A stretch of DNA of 53,493 bases from Gemmatimonadota bacterium (GTDB lineage: Bacteria > Orphanbacterota > Orphanbacteria > Orphanbacterales > Orphanbacteraceae): the NCBI GenBank assembly GCA_020061515.1, contig JAGUYC010000066.1, forward strand, positions 1 through 53,493, read 5' to 3'. Below are positions 47,264 to 53,493 of this stretch, piece after piece. The notes beneath the pieces were generated by a model that ran no database searches, was not told where the DNA came from, and worked only from the letters and a program-made list of their open reading frames with translations. The translations under genes were made by a program, and so were the position numbers. Positions within the stretch are counted from its first letter, which is position 1; every line of letters begins with the position of its first letter.

Positions 47264-47977
47264 TCACGGCTGTCCGTCGGCGTCGCTCCGATTCCCCAAT
47301 CGGCTCTCGAGCTCCTGAACCCGGTCGAGAAGGATCTCGAGCACGCGGACGTCGTGATCGCCACGGCTCTCGGTGAGATCCACCTTCACCGCCTCCTCGC
47401 CGTCCGGCCTTCCGCGCCCGAGGATGCGCGCGGCGATTCCGATCACGGTCGCCCCGGGCGGAACGTCCTTCACGACGACCGCGCCGGCGCCGATCCGCGC
47501 GTTCTCCCCGACGCGGAGCGCGCCGAGCACCTTCGCGCCCGCGCCGACGATGACTCCTCGCTCGAGCGTGGGATGGCGCTTCTTCTTCTCGAGGCTCGTG
47601 CCGCCGAGGGTCACCCCTTGATAGAGAACGACGTCATCGCCGATCTCGGCCGTCTCTCCGATCACGACGCCCATTCCGTGATCGATGAAGAAACGCCTCC
47701 CGACGACCGCACCCGGATGGATCTCGATCCCGGTAAGCGCGCGGCTCGCGTGGCTGAGGAGCCGTGCCGCGAAGCGCAGCCTCCACGTCCAGAGCCGGTG
47801 CGCGAGGCGATGCATCCAGATCGCGTGAAGACCCGGGTAGCAGAAGAGCACCTCGAGAGCGCTCCGCGCCGCGGGATCCTTTTCGAAGACCGTTCGAATA
47901 TCCTCGAGAGGACGGTCGAACGGTTTCGGCCATTCTTTCGCGCGCACCGCCGGCGCCGCTTCCACATGCTCCGCCAT
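47264..47977 (-). CDS. cysE: Serine O-acetyltransferase
   Basis: Left-handed beta-helix acetyltransferase (237 aa) making O-acetylserine from serine and acetyl-CoA. The N-terminal helical domain ([33 protein letters not shown]) leads to hexapeptide repeats ([20 protein letters not shown] with the catalytic Asp-His, [40 protein letters not shown]). The ATG at 47977 lies 4 nt after the cysK stop with AAGGAG overlapping that stop, so it is coupled to cysK. Expression should follow the cysteine-dependent attenuator upstream of cysK. Confidence 0.95.
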   Translation of the reverse strand: MAEHVEAAPAVRAKEWPKPFDRPLEDIRTVFEKDPAARSALEVLFCYPGLHAIWMHRLAHRLWTWRLRFAARLLSHASRALTGIEIHPGAVVGRRFFIDHGMGVVIGETAEIGDDVVLYQGVTLGGTSLEKKKRHPTLERGVIVGAGAKVLGALRVGENARIGAGAVVVKDVPPGATVIGIAARILGRGRPDGEEAVKVDLTESRGDHDVRVLEILLDRVQELESRLGNRSDADGQP

Positions 47978-47981
47978 CTCC

Positions 47982-48941
47982 CTACTCCTTTCGCGCCGCG
48001 GGCGCTGCCTTCGCGACATCGAGAAGCGCCGTCGAAAGATACCGCTCCCCCGTGTCCGGAAAGATCGCGACGAGGAGCTTCCCCGCGTTTTCCCGACGCC
48101 TCGCGACCTCGAGCGCCGCGACGAGCGCCGCTCCGCACGAGATCCCGGCGAGGATCCCCTCCTCGCGCGCGATCCGGCGAGCCGCCGCGAACGCCTCGTC
48201 GCTTGATACCTGAATGATCTCGTCGATCACGCTTGGGTTCAGGATCTTCGGGACGAACCCGGCCCCGATCCCCTGGATCTTGTGCGGAGCCGGCTTTCCG
48301 CCCGACAACACCGGGGACTCCCTCGGCTCGACCGCCACGAGGCGGAGCGAAGGACGCCGCGGCTTCAGAACCTCTCCGCATCCGGTGATCGTCCCGCCCG
48401 TTCCGATCCCGGAGACGAGGATGTCGACCCTGCCGTCGGTGTCGGCCCAGATCTCCTCAGCGGTCGTCTCGCAATGGATCGCGGGGTTCGCCGAGTTCTC
48501 GAACTGTTGAGGGATATACGATTGAGGTGTTTCCGCGGCGACCTCCCGTGCCCGTTCGACCGCGCCGGTCATCCCCTTCTCGCCGGGGGTGAGGATCACC
48601 TCCGCGCCGAAAAGCCGGAGTAGGTTTCGCCGCTCAAGGCTCACGGTCTCGGGCATCGTCACGATGAGGCGATACCCCCTCGCCGCCGCCACGAACGCGA
48701 GGGCGATCCCGGTGTTTCCGCTCGTCGGCTCGACGAGCACCGTCACCCCGGGGCGGATCAGTCCCTCGCGCTCCGCCGCGTCGATCATGCTCACGCCGAT
48801 CCGGTCCTTCACGCTCGAGAGCGGGTTGAACGACTCGAGCTTCGCGACGATCCGCGCGCCTCCCTTCGGCGACAGACGCCGAAGCTCGACGAGGGGCGTA
48901 CGCCCGATGGTTTTCGTGATGTCCGAATAGATGGTTCCCAT
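47982..48941 (-). CDS. cysK: Cysteine synthase A (O-acetylserine sulfhydrylase)
   Basis: PLP enzyme (319 aa) making cysteine from O-acetylserine and sulfide. The PLP lysine is Lys45 in [18 protein letters not shown] (73-78) is the substrate loop; [18 protein letters not shown] binds the PLP phosphate; [12 protein letters not shown] closes the site. Length is standard. The ATG at 48941 fits the family start [16 protein letters not shown]. All three Cys codons are TGC. It is preceded by a ~260-nt leader containing a poly-Cys leader peptide and a terminator, and followed by cysE. Confidence 0.95.
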   Translation of the reverse strand: MGTIYSDITKTIGRTPLVELRRLSPKGGARIVAKLESFNPLSSVKDRIGVSMIDAAEREGLIRPGVTVLVEPTSGNTGIALAFVAAARGYRLIVTMPETVSLERRNLLRLFGAEVILTPGEKGMTGAVERAREVAAETPQSYIPQQFENSANPAIHCETTAEEIWADTDGRVDILVSGIGTGGTITGCGEVLKPRRPSLRLVAVEPRESPVLSGGKPAPHKIQGIGAGFVPKILNPSVIDEIIQVSSDEAFAAARRIAREEGILAGISCGAALVAALEVARRRENAGKLLVAIFPDTGERYLSTALLDVAKAAPAARKE

Positions 48942-49016
48942 GCCAAGAGTTCCTTCCGATGGCTCCCCGCGGCGACGCTTCGCGCGGCCGCCGCCGGAAA
49001 CCGGTGCCGGGGACGA

Positions 49017-49044
49017 GAAAACCCGCCGGCGCGCTGCCGACGGG
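49017..49044 (-). terminator. Attenuator: intrinsic terminator inside the cysK leader
   Basis: On the minus strand CCCGTCGGC (49044-49036), 5-nt loop, GCCGGCGGG (49030-49022), then TTTTC (49021-49017). The stem has 9 pairs with one G-U. It lies 40 nt after the leader-peptide stop and 75 nt before the cysK ATG. A GCCGA at minus 49067-49063 can pair with TCGGC of the 5' arm, a possible antiterminator. Confidence 0.8.
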
Positions 49045-49083
49045 TGGAAGTCTCGATCCGGTTCGGCGATCGGAAACGATGGA

Positions 49084-49164
49084 CTAGATCGAGGCCCTCC
49101 CTCCCGCGGCGCGCGCGCGACAACAACAACAGCAGCAGCCAATCCCGCGGGCGAAGGTTCTCAT
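49084..49164 (-). CDS. Leader peptide with six consecutive cysteine codons
   Basis: A 26-codon reading frame starts at the ATG 49164 with GAGG 6 nt upstream and stops at TAG 49084. It encodes MRTFARGIG followed by six Cys and then [11 protein letters not shown]. The Cys codons (49137-49120) are TGC TGC TGT TGT TGT TGT; cysK itself uses only TGC, so four uncommon codons are included, which should increase stalling when Cys-tRNA is scarce. Ribosome stalling here would sit 75-95 nt before the terminator at 49044, the geometry of trp/his-type attenuation. It is transcribed from the promoter at 49211-49239. Confidence 0.8.
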   Translation of the reverse strand: MRTFARGIGCCCCCCRARAAGGRASI

Positions 49165-49210
49165 TCCGTTCCTCGAATCCGGCCGAACGACCGACCGTGT
49201 TTGTTGGTGA

Positions 49211-49239
49211 AGTATAGCGTGAAAGCCCGCGCGCGTCAA
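49211..49239 (-). promoter_or_regulatory. Promoter of the cys leader-cysK-cysE operon
   Basis: Minus-strand TTGACG (49239-49234), 17-nt spacer, TATACT (49216-49211). Start expected near 49204, 40 nt before the leader-peptide ATG. Confidence 0.75.
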
Positions 49240-49267
49240 ACGACTCCTCGATGCGCCGGCCGGATCC

Positions 49268-50575
49268 TCACGTTCTCGCGAGGAAGGTCACCGTCTCGAC
49301 GTGCGGCGTTTGCGGGAACATGTCGACGAGAAGCACGCGCTCGATCCCGTATCCCTCCGCCTCGAGCAGGCGCGCGTCGCGCGCGAGGGTCGCCGGATCG
49401 CAGCTCACGAGGTCGATCCGCCGCGGGCGGAGACGCCCGAGGTCGCGGACCACGGAAGCCCCGAGCCCCGTCCGCGGCGGATCGGCGACGACCTCCGCTC
49501 CCTCGGAGTCTCCGAACGGAAGCCCGCTCTCCGCCCATCCGGAGAGGACCTTCTCGACGAGACCCGGGACGACGGTTCCTCTCTTCGCGACGTCCGGATC
49601 CCGCGCGAGGTTCGCGCGCGCGTCCCGAACCGCGCCGCGATCGCTCTCGACCGTCACCACCCTCTCGAAGCGATCCCCGAGCGCCGCGGCGAAAAGGCCG
49701 ACCCCGCCGTAGAGATCGAGGAGAAGAGGCCCGCTCCGGTCCGCGGATCGGCCGCGCTCTTCCATCCGCGCGCCGAGCCGGCGGACGAGCGCCTCGGTCT
49801 CCGCAAGGTTCACCTGAAAGAAGCTGTGCGCGTGCGCGCGGAACATGCGCCCGGCGAGCGGGATCTCCAGATTCTCCTCTCCCCACACCACCCTCCCGCT
49901 CACGAGAAGGCCGAGGCAGGAGGGCGGAACGCGGATCCCTCCGATCCTCGCGAGAACGCGTTCGGCGAACGAGGCGGGCTTTTCCTTCACTCCGGAGAGA
50001 TCGGCGAGGAAGCCGCCCCTCCCGTCGAGCCGGACGAGCGCCTGCGGAGCGCGCGGGAGATCGAGAAGGAACGGGAGCGCTTCGCGGTTGAACACTTCGG
50101 GCATCAGAAGGCTTCGGTCGAGCGGAATGACCTCGTGCGTCCCGCGGCGGTGCATTCCGTATCGCCCGCCGGACCCGAGATGCAGAAGAATCTTGTTCCG
50201 GTATCCCCAGGCGGGACCGGCCGGCTCCGGACCCGTCAGCCGCTCCCCGAGATCGATGCGCGCGATCCGCGCGAAGCAGTCGCGCACGATCTCCCGCTTC
50301 GCCGCCCGCTGCGCGGAGAGCTTCATGTAGAAAAGATCGGCCCCCGCGAGCGCGCCGGGCGACGCATCCGGAGGATCTTCCCGATCCGGCGAGGCATCGA
50401 GGATCTCGACGAGCGCAGCCTCGATGAACCCCTTCGCGCGCCGGACGACCCTCACCCGCACGCGCTCCCCCGGCAGCGCCCCGCGGACGAACACCACCTC
50501 CCCGTCCATCCGCCCCATCCCGGCGCCGCCGGTCACGAGCTTCTCAATCGTCGTTTCGAGGACTTCGCCGTGCAT
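49268..50575 (-). CDS. TrmA/RlmD-family RNA (uracil-C5)-methyltransferase, without Fe-S cysteines
   Basis: SAM-dependent tRNA/rRNA methyltransferase (435 aa). An N-terminal TRAM domain (VTGGAGMGRMDGEVVFVRGALPGERV) precedes the catalytic domain: SFFQVNLAETEALV, LLLDLYGGVGLFAAAL, VVADPPRTGLGASVVRDL and the catalytic Cys in DLVSCDPATLARDARLL. RlmD-type enzymes usually carry a C-x5-C-x2-C iron-sulfur motif after the TRAM domain; here that segment (ASPGALAGADLFYMKLSAQR) has none. Target base is thus uncertain among U747, U1939 and tRNA U54. The ATG at 50575 overlaps no neighbour; a terminator lies between it and the RAM gene. Confidence 0.88.
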   Translation of the reverse strand: MHGEVLETTIEKLVTGGAGMGRMDGEVVFVRGALPGERVRVRVVRRAKGFIEAALVEILDASPDREDPPDASPGALAGADLFYMKLSAQRAAKREIVRDCFARIARIDLGERLTGPEPAGPAWGYRNKILLHLGSGGRYGMHRRGTHEVIPLDRSLLMPEVFNREALPFLLDLPRAPQALVRLDGRGGFLADLSGVKEKPASFAERVLARIGGIRVPPSCLGLLVSGRVVWGEENLEIPLAGRMFRAHAHSFFQVNLAETEALVRRLGARMEERGRSADRSGPLLLDLYGGVGLFAAALGDRFERVVTVESDRGAVRDARANLARDPDVAKRGTVVPGLVEKVLSGWAESGLPFGDSEGAEVVADPPRTGLGASVVRDLGRLRPRRIDLVSCDPATLARDARLLEAEGYGIERVLLVDMFPQTPHVETVTFLART

Positions 50576-50584
50576 AAGCAGAAA

Positions 50585-50617
50585 CGCCCGGTGCCGAATC
50601 GCGAATCGGGCCGGGCG
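50585..50617 (-). terminator. Terminator after RAM-domain gene
   Basis: CGCCCGG (50585-50591) pairs with CCGGGCG (50611-50617) and an inner CCGA/TCGG stem. On the minus strand TTTCTGCTT follows. It ends the mRNA of the gene at 50636 just before the methyltransferase start. Confidence 0.7.
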
Positions 50618-50635
50618 CGAAGGGAGTGCGGGCTC

Positions 50636-50869
50636 CTACCAATCGAGGATCAAGTTCGTGGTGGTCCCCTGGATCCCCTCGATCGCCCGAATCTTGCTCA
50701 CCACCAGGTCGAGAATCGAATCGACCGAACCGCTTTCGACGAGACAAATGATATCCTGCTCGCCGGCCGTGATGTCGGCGCTCAGGACCTCGGGAACCTG
50801 ACGAAGGCGGTTGCGGACGTCCACCTCGCGCCCGACGTCGGTGTTGATGCGAAGATACGCCTTGGCCAT
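50636..50869 (-). CDS. Stand-alone Lrp/AsnC ligand-binding (RAM) domain protein
   Basis: A 77-aa protein: KAYLRINTDVGREVDVRNRL, VPEVLSADITAGEQDIICLV and LDLVVSKIRAIEGIQGTTTN. This is the betaalphabetabetaalphabeta RAM domain of Lrp/AsnC regulators without a DNA-binding domain. Such proteins form oligomers and bind amino acids; some modulate full-length Lrp. The ATG at 50869 has AAGGAG upstream. Confidence 0.88.
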   Translation of the reverse strand: MAKAYLRINTDVGREVDVRNRLRQVPEVLSADITAGEQDIICLVESGSVDSILDLVVSKIRAIEGIQGTTTNLILDW

Positions 50870-50920
50870 TGCCGCTCCTTCTCGGTTCGCCCCCGCGCGC
50901 CGGCGCGAAGAGCCCTCCGT

Positions 50921-51493
50921 CTAGTAGAACACGATCTTCCGCAGCGTCTGCAGCTCGTCTCCAGTCACCAGGAAGGAACCGCCCTCCTGCAGCTCGCCGC
51001 CGATCTGGTTGATGCGAACGATGAACTCGATCGTCTCGCCGTCGGTCTTCCGGATCTCCGTGCGGAAGGTGTAGTCGAGATCCTTGTCCTCGATCATGTC
51101 GTACTTGTGCGAAGCCGAAAGCGCCTCGGAAGCTCCGATCCTTCCGAGAACGCGAAGCTGCTTGATGAAGCGCTTCTTGATCTCGTAGCGGGTGTTGAGG
51201 AAGTACCCGACCAGGGCCTCGCTCGATCCGAAGCCGTGCCCGGTGTTGAAACGGATATTTCTTACATAATACGTATCGATATCGGTTGTAACGATTCCGT
51301 TCTTATTGACTTGAAGCGTTTCGAGGAAGGGAGAGTCGGATTCCGTTTCCTGGGCCGCCTCCCGATCGCGCTCCCGGCCTTCCGAGCGCGCCTTCGCGTC
51401 GGCGTCCCCGAGCCGAGGCGCTCCGGCGCAGGCCGCGAGAAGAAGGAAAAGGAACAGAAGGGGAAATGGGCTTCGCCTGATCGCCGTGGACAC
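50921..51493 (-). CDS. Predicted lipoprotein of unknown function
   Basis: A 190-aa protein with signal peptide FPLLFLFLLLAAC (lipobox LAAC), an Arg/Glu-rich linker (DAKARSEGRERDREAAQETE), and a ~120-residue alpha/beta domain (TTDIDTYYVRNIRFNTGHGFG, EIKKRFIKQLRVLGRIGASE, DYTFRTEIRKTDGETIEFIV). No family recognised. The GTG at 51493 follows AGGAGG 7 nt upstream. Own promoter at 51539-51568; RAM-domain gene 51 nt downstream may be in the same transcript. Confidence 0.7.
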   Translation of the reverse strand: MSTAIRRSPFPLLFLFLLLAACAGAPRLGDADAKARSEGRERDREAAQETESDSPFLETLQVNKNGIVTTDIDTYYVRNIRFNTGHGFGSSEALVGYFLNTRYEIKKRFIKQLRVLGRIGASEALSASHKYDMIEDKDLDYTFRTEIRKTDGETIEFIVRINQIGGELQEGGSFLVTGDELQTLRKIVFY

Positions 51494-51538
51494 GTGGCAC
51501 CTCCTCGAAGGCGGACCTCGGAGCGACCGACCGCCTTC

Positions 51539-51568
51539 ATGCTACCGGGCCGGCGCGGCGCGCGTCAA
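51539..51568 (-). promoter_or_regulatory. Promoter of the lipoprotein gene at 50921
   Basis: Minus-strand TTGACG (51568-51563), 18-nt spacer, TAGCAT (51544-51539). Confidence 0.62.
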
Positions 51569-51733
51569 GAAGCATCGGGTCAACGATCCGGCCCCCGCAT
51601 CCCCTCGACGCAGGGCCGGAAGAGGTCGAAGATCCCGGCGATGCTCCCTCCCGACCTCCGCTCTTTTCGAGTGGCCGCGCGATGGGCCTCAGGCTAAGTT
51701 AATGCATGAGCCCCGCATGGTAGGGAGAGCCGC

Positions 51734-52762
51734 ATGAAGATCGAAGCGGAAGGCGCCCCGCATCCGGCGCTCTGGTGGCGGGAAGAGAACGGGCGCGTCG
51801 TCTGCACCCTCTGCCCCCGCTTCTGCAGCCTGCGCGAAGGACAGGCGGGCTTCTGCTTCATCCGCAAGAACGTCGGCGGCGCGCTCGTTTCGCTCGGCTA
51901 CGGGCGGCCGACCGGTTTCGGCATCGACCCGGTCGAGAAGAAACCCCTGAACCACTTCCTCCCCGGAACGTCGATCCTCTCGTTCGGAACCGCGGGATGC
52001 AACCTCGGCTGCAAGTTCTGCCAGAACTGGACGACGACGAAGGCCAAGGCGGACGCGGTGCGCACCGTCCGCGCCTCTCCGGAGGACGTCGTGCGGATCG
52101 CAATCGCCGAAGATTGCGTCTCGATCGCCTACACATACAACGACCCGGTCATCTTCGGCGAGTTCGTGATCGACGTCTCCCGCCTCGCGCGCGGGGCGGG
52201 CCTCAAGAACGTGATGGTGACCGCCGGATACATCACCGATGAGGCGCGCGCCGACGTCTTCCGTTTCATCGACGCGGCCAACGTCGATCTCAAGGCTTTC
52301 GACGATGCTTTCTATCAGAAGTACTCCCTCGCCCGCATCGAGCCGGTCAAGGAAACGCTCCTTTGGCTCCGGAATGAGACGGAGATCTGGATCGAAATCA
52401 CAACCCTTCTCATCCCCGGCCTCAACGACTCGCCGGAGGAGATTCGCGCCGAGTGCGCGTGGATTCGGGAGACGCTCGGGGCCGGAACGCCGCTCCACTT
52501 CACCGCCTTTCATCCGGACTACCGGATGAAGGACCTTCCCCGAACGCCCCACGCGACCCTCCGGCACGCCCGCTCGATCGCGAAAGAGGAGGGTCTCGAT
52601 TTCGTTTATATCGGAAACGTCTCGGACGCCGAGGGACAGACGACCTTCTGTCCCGGATGCGGCGCGGTTCTCATCGAAAGAGATTGGCACTCGGTCCGCC
52701 GGAATCGGTTGCGGGGTGGGGCGTGTCCGGATTGCGGCGCGCGGATCCCCGGGGTCTGGTAA
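51734..52762 (+). CDS. amrS: AmmeMemoRadiSam system radical SAM enzyme
   Basis: A 342-aa radical SAM protein related to pyruvate formate-lyase activating enzymes. The cluster motif is CNLGCKFC (Cys89, Cys93, Cys96). An N-terminal cysteine set (Cys24, 27, 31, 41 in VCTLCPRFCSLREGQAGFC) and a C-terminal zinc-ribbon-like pair (CPGCGAVL, CPDCGARIP) are typical of the AmmeMemoRadiSam group. ITTLLIPGLNDSPEEI and HFTAFHPDYRM match the family. The partner genes AMMECR1 and MEMO are not in this window. Its substrate is unknown. GGTAGGGAG precedes the ATG. Confidence 0.88.
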   Translation: MKIEAEGAPHPALWWREENGRVVCTLCPRFCSLREGQAGFCFIRKNVGGALVSLGYGRPTGFGIDPVEKKPLNHFLPGTSILSFGTAGCNLGCKFCQNWTTTKAKADAVRTVRASPEDVVRIAIAEDCVSIAYTYNDPVIFGEFVIDVSRLARGAGLKNVMVTAGYITDEARADVFRFIDAANVDLKAFDDAFYQKYSLARIEPVKETLLWLRNETEIWIEITTLLIPGLNDSPEEIRAECAWIRETLGAGTPLHFTAFHPDYRMKDLPRTPHATLRHARSIAKEEGLDFVYIGNVSDAEGQTTFCPGCGAVLIERDWHSVRRNRLRGGACPDCGARIPGVW

Positions 52763-52847
52763 GTCGCCTCTCCCCAACCGCCCTTGCCGCTTTCGCCGTT
52801 CGTGCGGTAAGTGCCCGCATGTCCATTCCCCCCATTGGGAAGTCGGG

Positions 52848-53060
52848 CATGTATCGAACGCGTGCCCGGATTTCGGAACCGTTCTCGAAACCGATCCGCT
52901 CTTCTGCTCCGCCGAGACGGGGGACTTCGCCCTCTGCTCGAACTCGCCCGCGGCCGGCGGGCCGTGCGGCCTCCTCGGCGCGTTCGACGTCGGATGCGGT
53001 TCGTGCGGTCCGATCCGGACGCAGCCGACGAGCTGGGGAGTGATGAAGAGACTCTTTCGA
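52848..53060 (+). pseudogene. C-terminal remnant of an exported protein with the SWG...KxLFR tail
   Basis: The frame reads CPDFGTVLETDPLFC, SAETGDFALCSNSPAAGG, GLLGAFDVGCGSCGP and then TQPTSWGVMKRLFR. The Cys-rich pattern resembles the ends of parallel-beta-helix exported proteins, and the last ten residues match the SWGQVKTLYR tails at 10637 and 11721. No start codon or signal peptide precedes it, and the stop expected after LFR is missing (the frame continues as SRGSLSAF). It is a decayed fragment, or a damaged tail cassette. Confidence 0.6.
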
Positions 53061-53236
53061 TCGCGCGGCTCACTGTCGGCCTTCTCACTCGCTCCGTGCG
53101 ATCCCCCGCGCCCCGGTCCGGATGTGTGCGAACAACCGCTGATTCTTCGCTTTCGCCACGTCCCTCTCCACTTTCCAAGAGGATTTCGTTAGAGTAGGAA
53201 CACTCCGCCGGCACGCGGCGGGCCGGGAGGTGATCC

Positions 53237-53493
53237 TTGCGTGTGACGCGAAGCGAAAGGCGTTCAATCCTCTTGCTCGGTCTCGTTCTGACCGTCGCGC
53301 TCGCGGTACGGCTTCTCTTTCTCACTCGGAACGGCCTCTGGTTCGACGAGGCGATCGTCATTCACCGAAGCAGTCTATCGTTCGGGGAGATGCTCCGCTT
53401 CGTCCGCTCGGGCGACAATACTCCTCCTCTTCACTACATCCTCATGTGGGGTTATTTCCGGCTGATCGGGGGGGGGGGGGGGGGGCAGCCCCC
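53237..53493 (+). CDS. N-terminus of a GT39-type membrane glycosyltransferase, cut by window end
   Basis: Starts at TTG 53237 with GGAGG 6 nt upstream. The translation MRVTRSERRSILLLGLVLTV has a first helix followed by NGLWFDEAIVIHRSSLSFGE and DNTPPLHYILMWGYF. The WFDEA and NTPPLHY motifs are hallmarks of GT39/PMT_2 transferases, more typical than those of the two complete homologues here. The last residues run into a poly-G tract and are unreliable. Confidence 0.75.
   Translation, partial: MRVTRSERRSILLLGLVLTVALAVRLLFLTRNGLWFDEAIVIHRSSLSFGEMLRFVRSGDNTPPLHYILMWGYFRLIGGGGGGQP
53468..53485. other. Poly-G run at the contig edge, probable artefact
   Basis: Eighteen consecutive G followed by CAGCCCCC at the very end. 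Such runs arise from sequencing or assembly at contig ends; the sequence beyond ~53467 should not be trusted. Confidence 0.7.

Overview
The window is GC-rich, gene-dense bacterial DNA, probably a contig from a metagenome-assembled genome, since its right edge ends in an artefact-like G run. I infer a deep-branching FCB-type lineage such as Eisenbacteriota or Krumholzibacteriota. The reasons are several exported proteins ending in FlgD-like or type-9-style C-terminal modules, a second family of exported proteins sharing a short SWGQVKTLYR tail, and standard bacterial housekeeping genes (dcw cluster, RNase R, ComM, KatG). No rRNA or marker gene settles the phylum. No tRNA, rRNA or CRISPR array was seen.

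Layout. 1-4.2 kb: a dcw cluster on the minus strand (mraZ-rsmH-ftsL-ftsI-murE), tightly overlapped, with a mraZ promoter carrying three MraZ boxes. 4.4-8.8 kb: acyl-CoA dehydrogenase and enoyl-CoA hydratase (minus) divergent from a methylmalonyl-CoA mutase large subunit and methylmalonyl-CoA epimerase (plus), consistent with short or branched acyl-CoA and propionate metabolism. 8.9-12.9 kb: a membrane glycosyltransferase and two exported proteins with the shared tail. 13-19.7 kb: an RNase R lacking its cold-shock domains, glutamate dehydrogenase, and a large GAF / PPDK-N / nucleotidyltransferase fusion. 19.8-20.3 kb: a TIR-domain gene broken by a 177-bp MITE-like element. 20.5-27.4 kb: a membrane-bound spermidine-synthase-like protein (frameshifted) divergent from phosphoketolase-acetate kinase. 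27.8-34 kb: a lipoprotein, a Cys-less Irr/PerR-like regulator with katG, a Y1 (REP-type) transposase element, and comM. 34-46.4 kb: a glycosyltransferase, two FlgD-tailed exported proteins, and a run of threonine-synthase-like, DUF1611 (DgcN-like), QueC-like/creatininase fusion and lipoprotein genes, followed by a DgcA-like epimerase. 46.4-47.3 kb: a second Y1 transposase flanked by TGTACCNGGTACA palindromes. 47.3-49.2 kb: cysK-cysE behind a leader peptide with six consecutive Cys codons and an intrinsic terminator. 49.3-53.5 kb: RNA uracil methyltransferase, a stand-alone RAM domain, a lipoprotein, an AmmeMemoRadiSam radical SAM enzyme, a decayed exported-protein fragment and the start of another glycosyltransferase.

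Expression signals are unusually readable. Many genes have TTGACN, a 17-18 nt spacer and TANNNT. In five cases the -10 lies 6-7 nt before an ATG with no Shine-Dalgarno sequence, predicting leaderless mRNAs (mcmA, the Fur-family gene, dgcA, rnr, the spermidine-synthase-like gene). The strongest candidate for a new regulatory system is the poly-cysteine attenuator of cysK-cysE. The strongest candidate for a new metabolic system is the threonine-synthase-like / DUF1611 / QueC-creatininase gene group.
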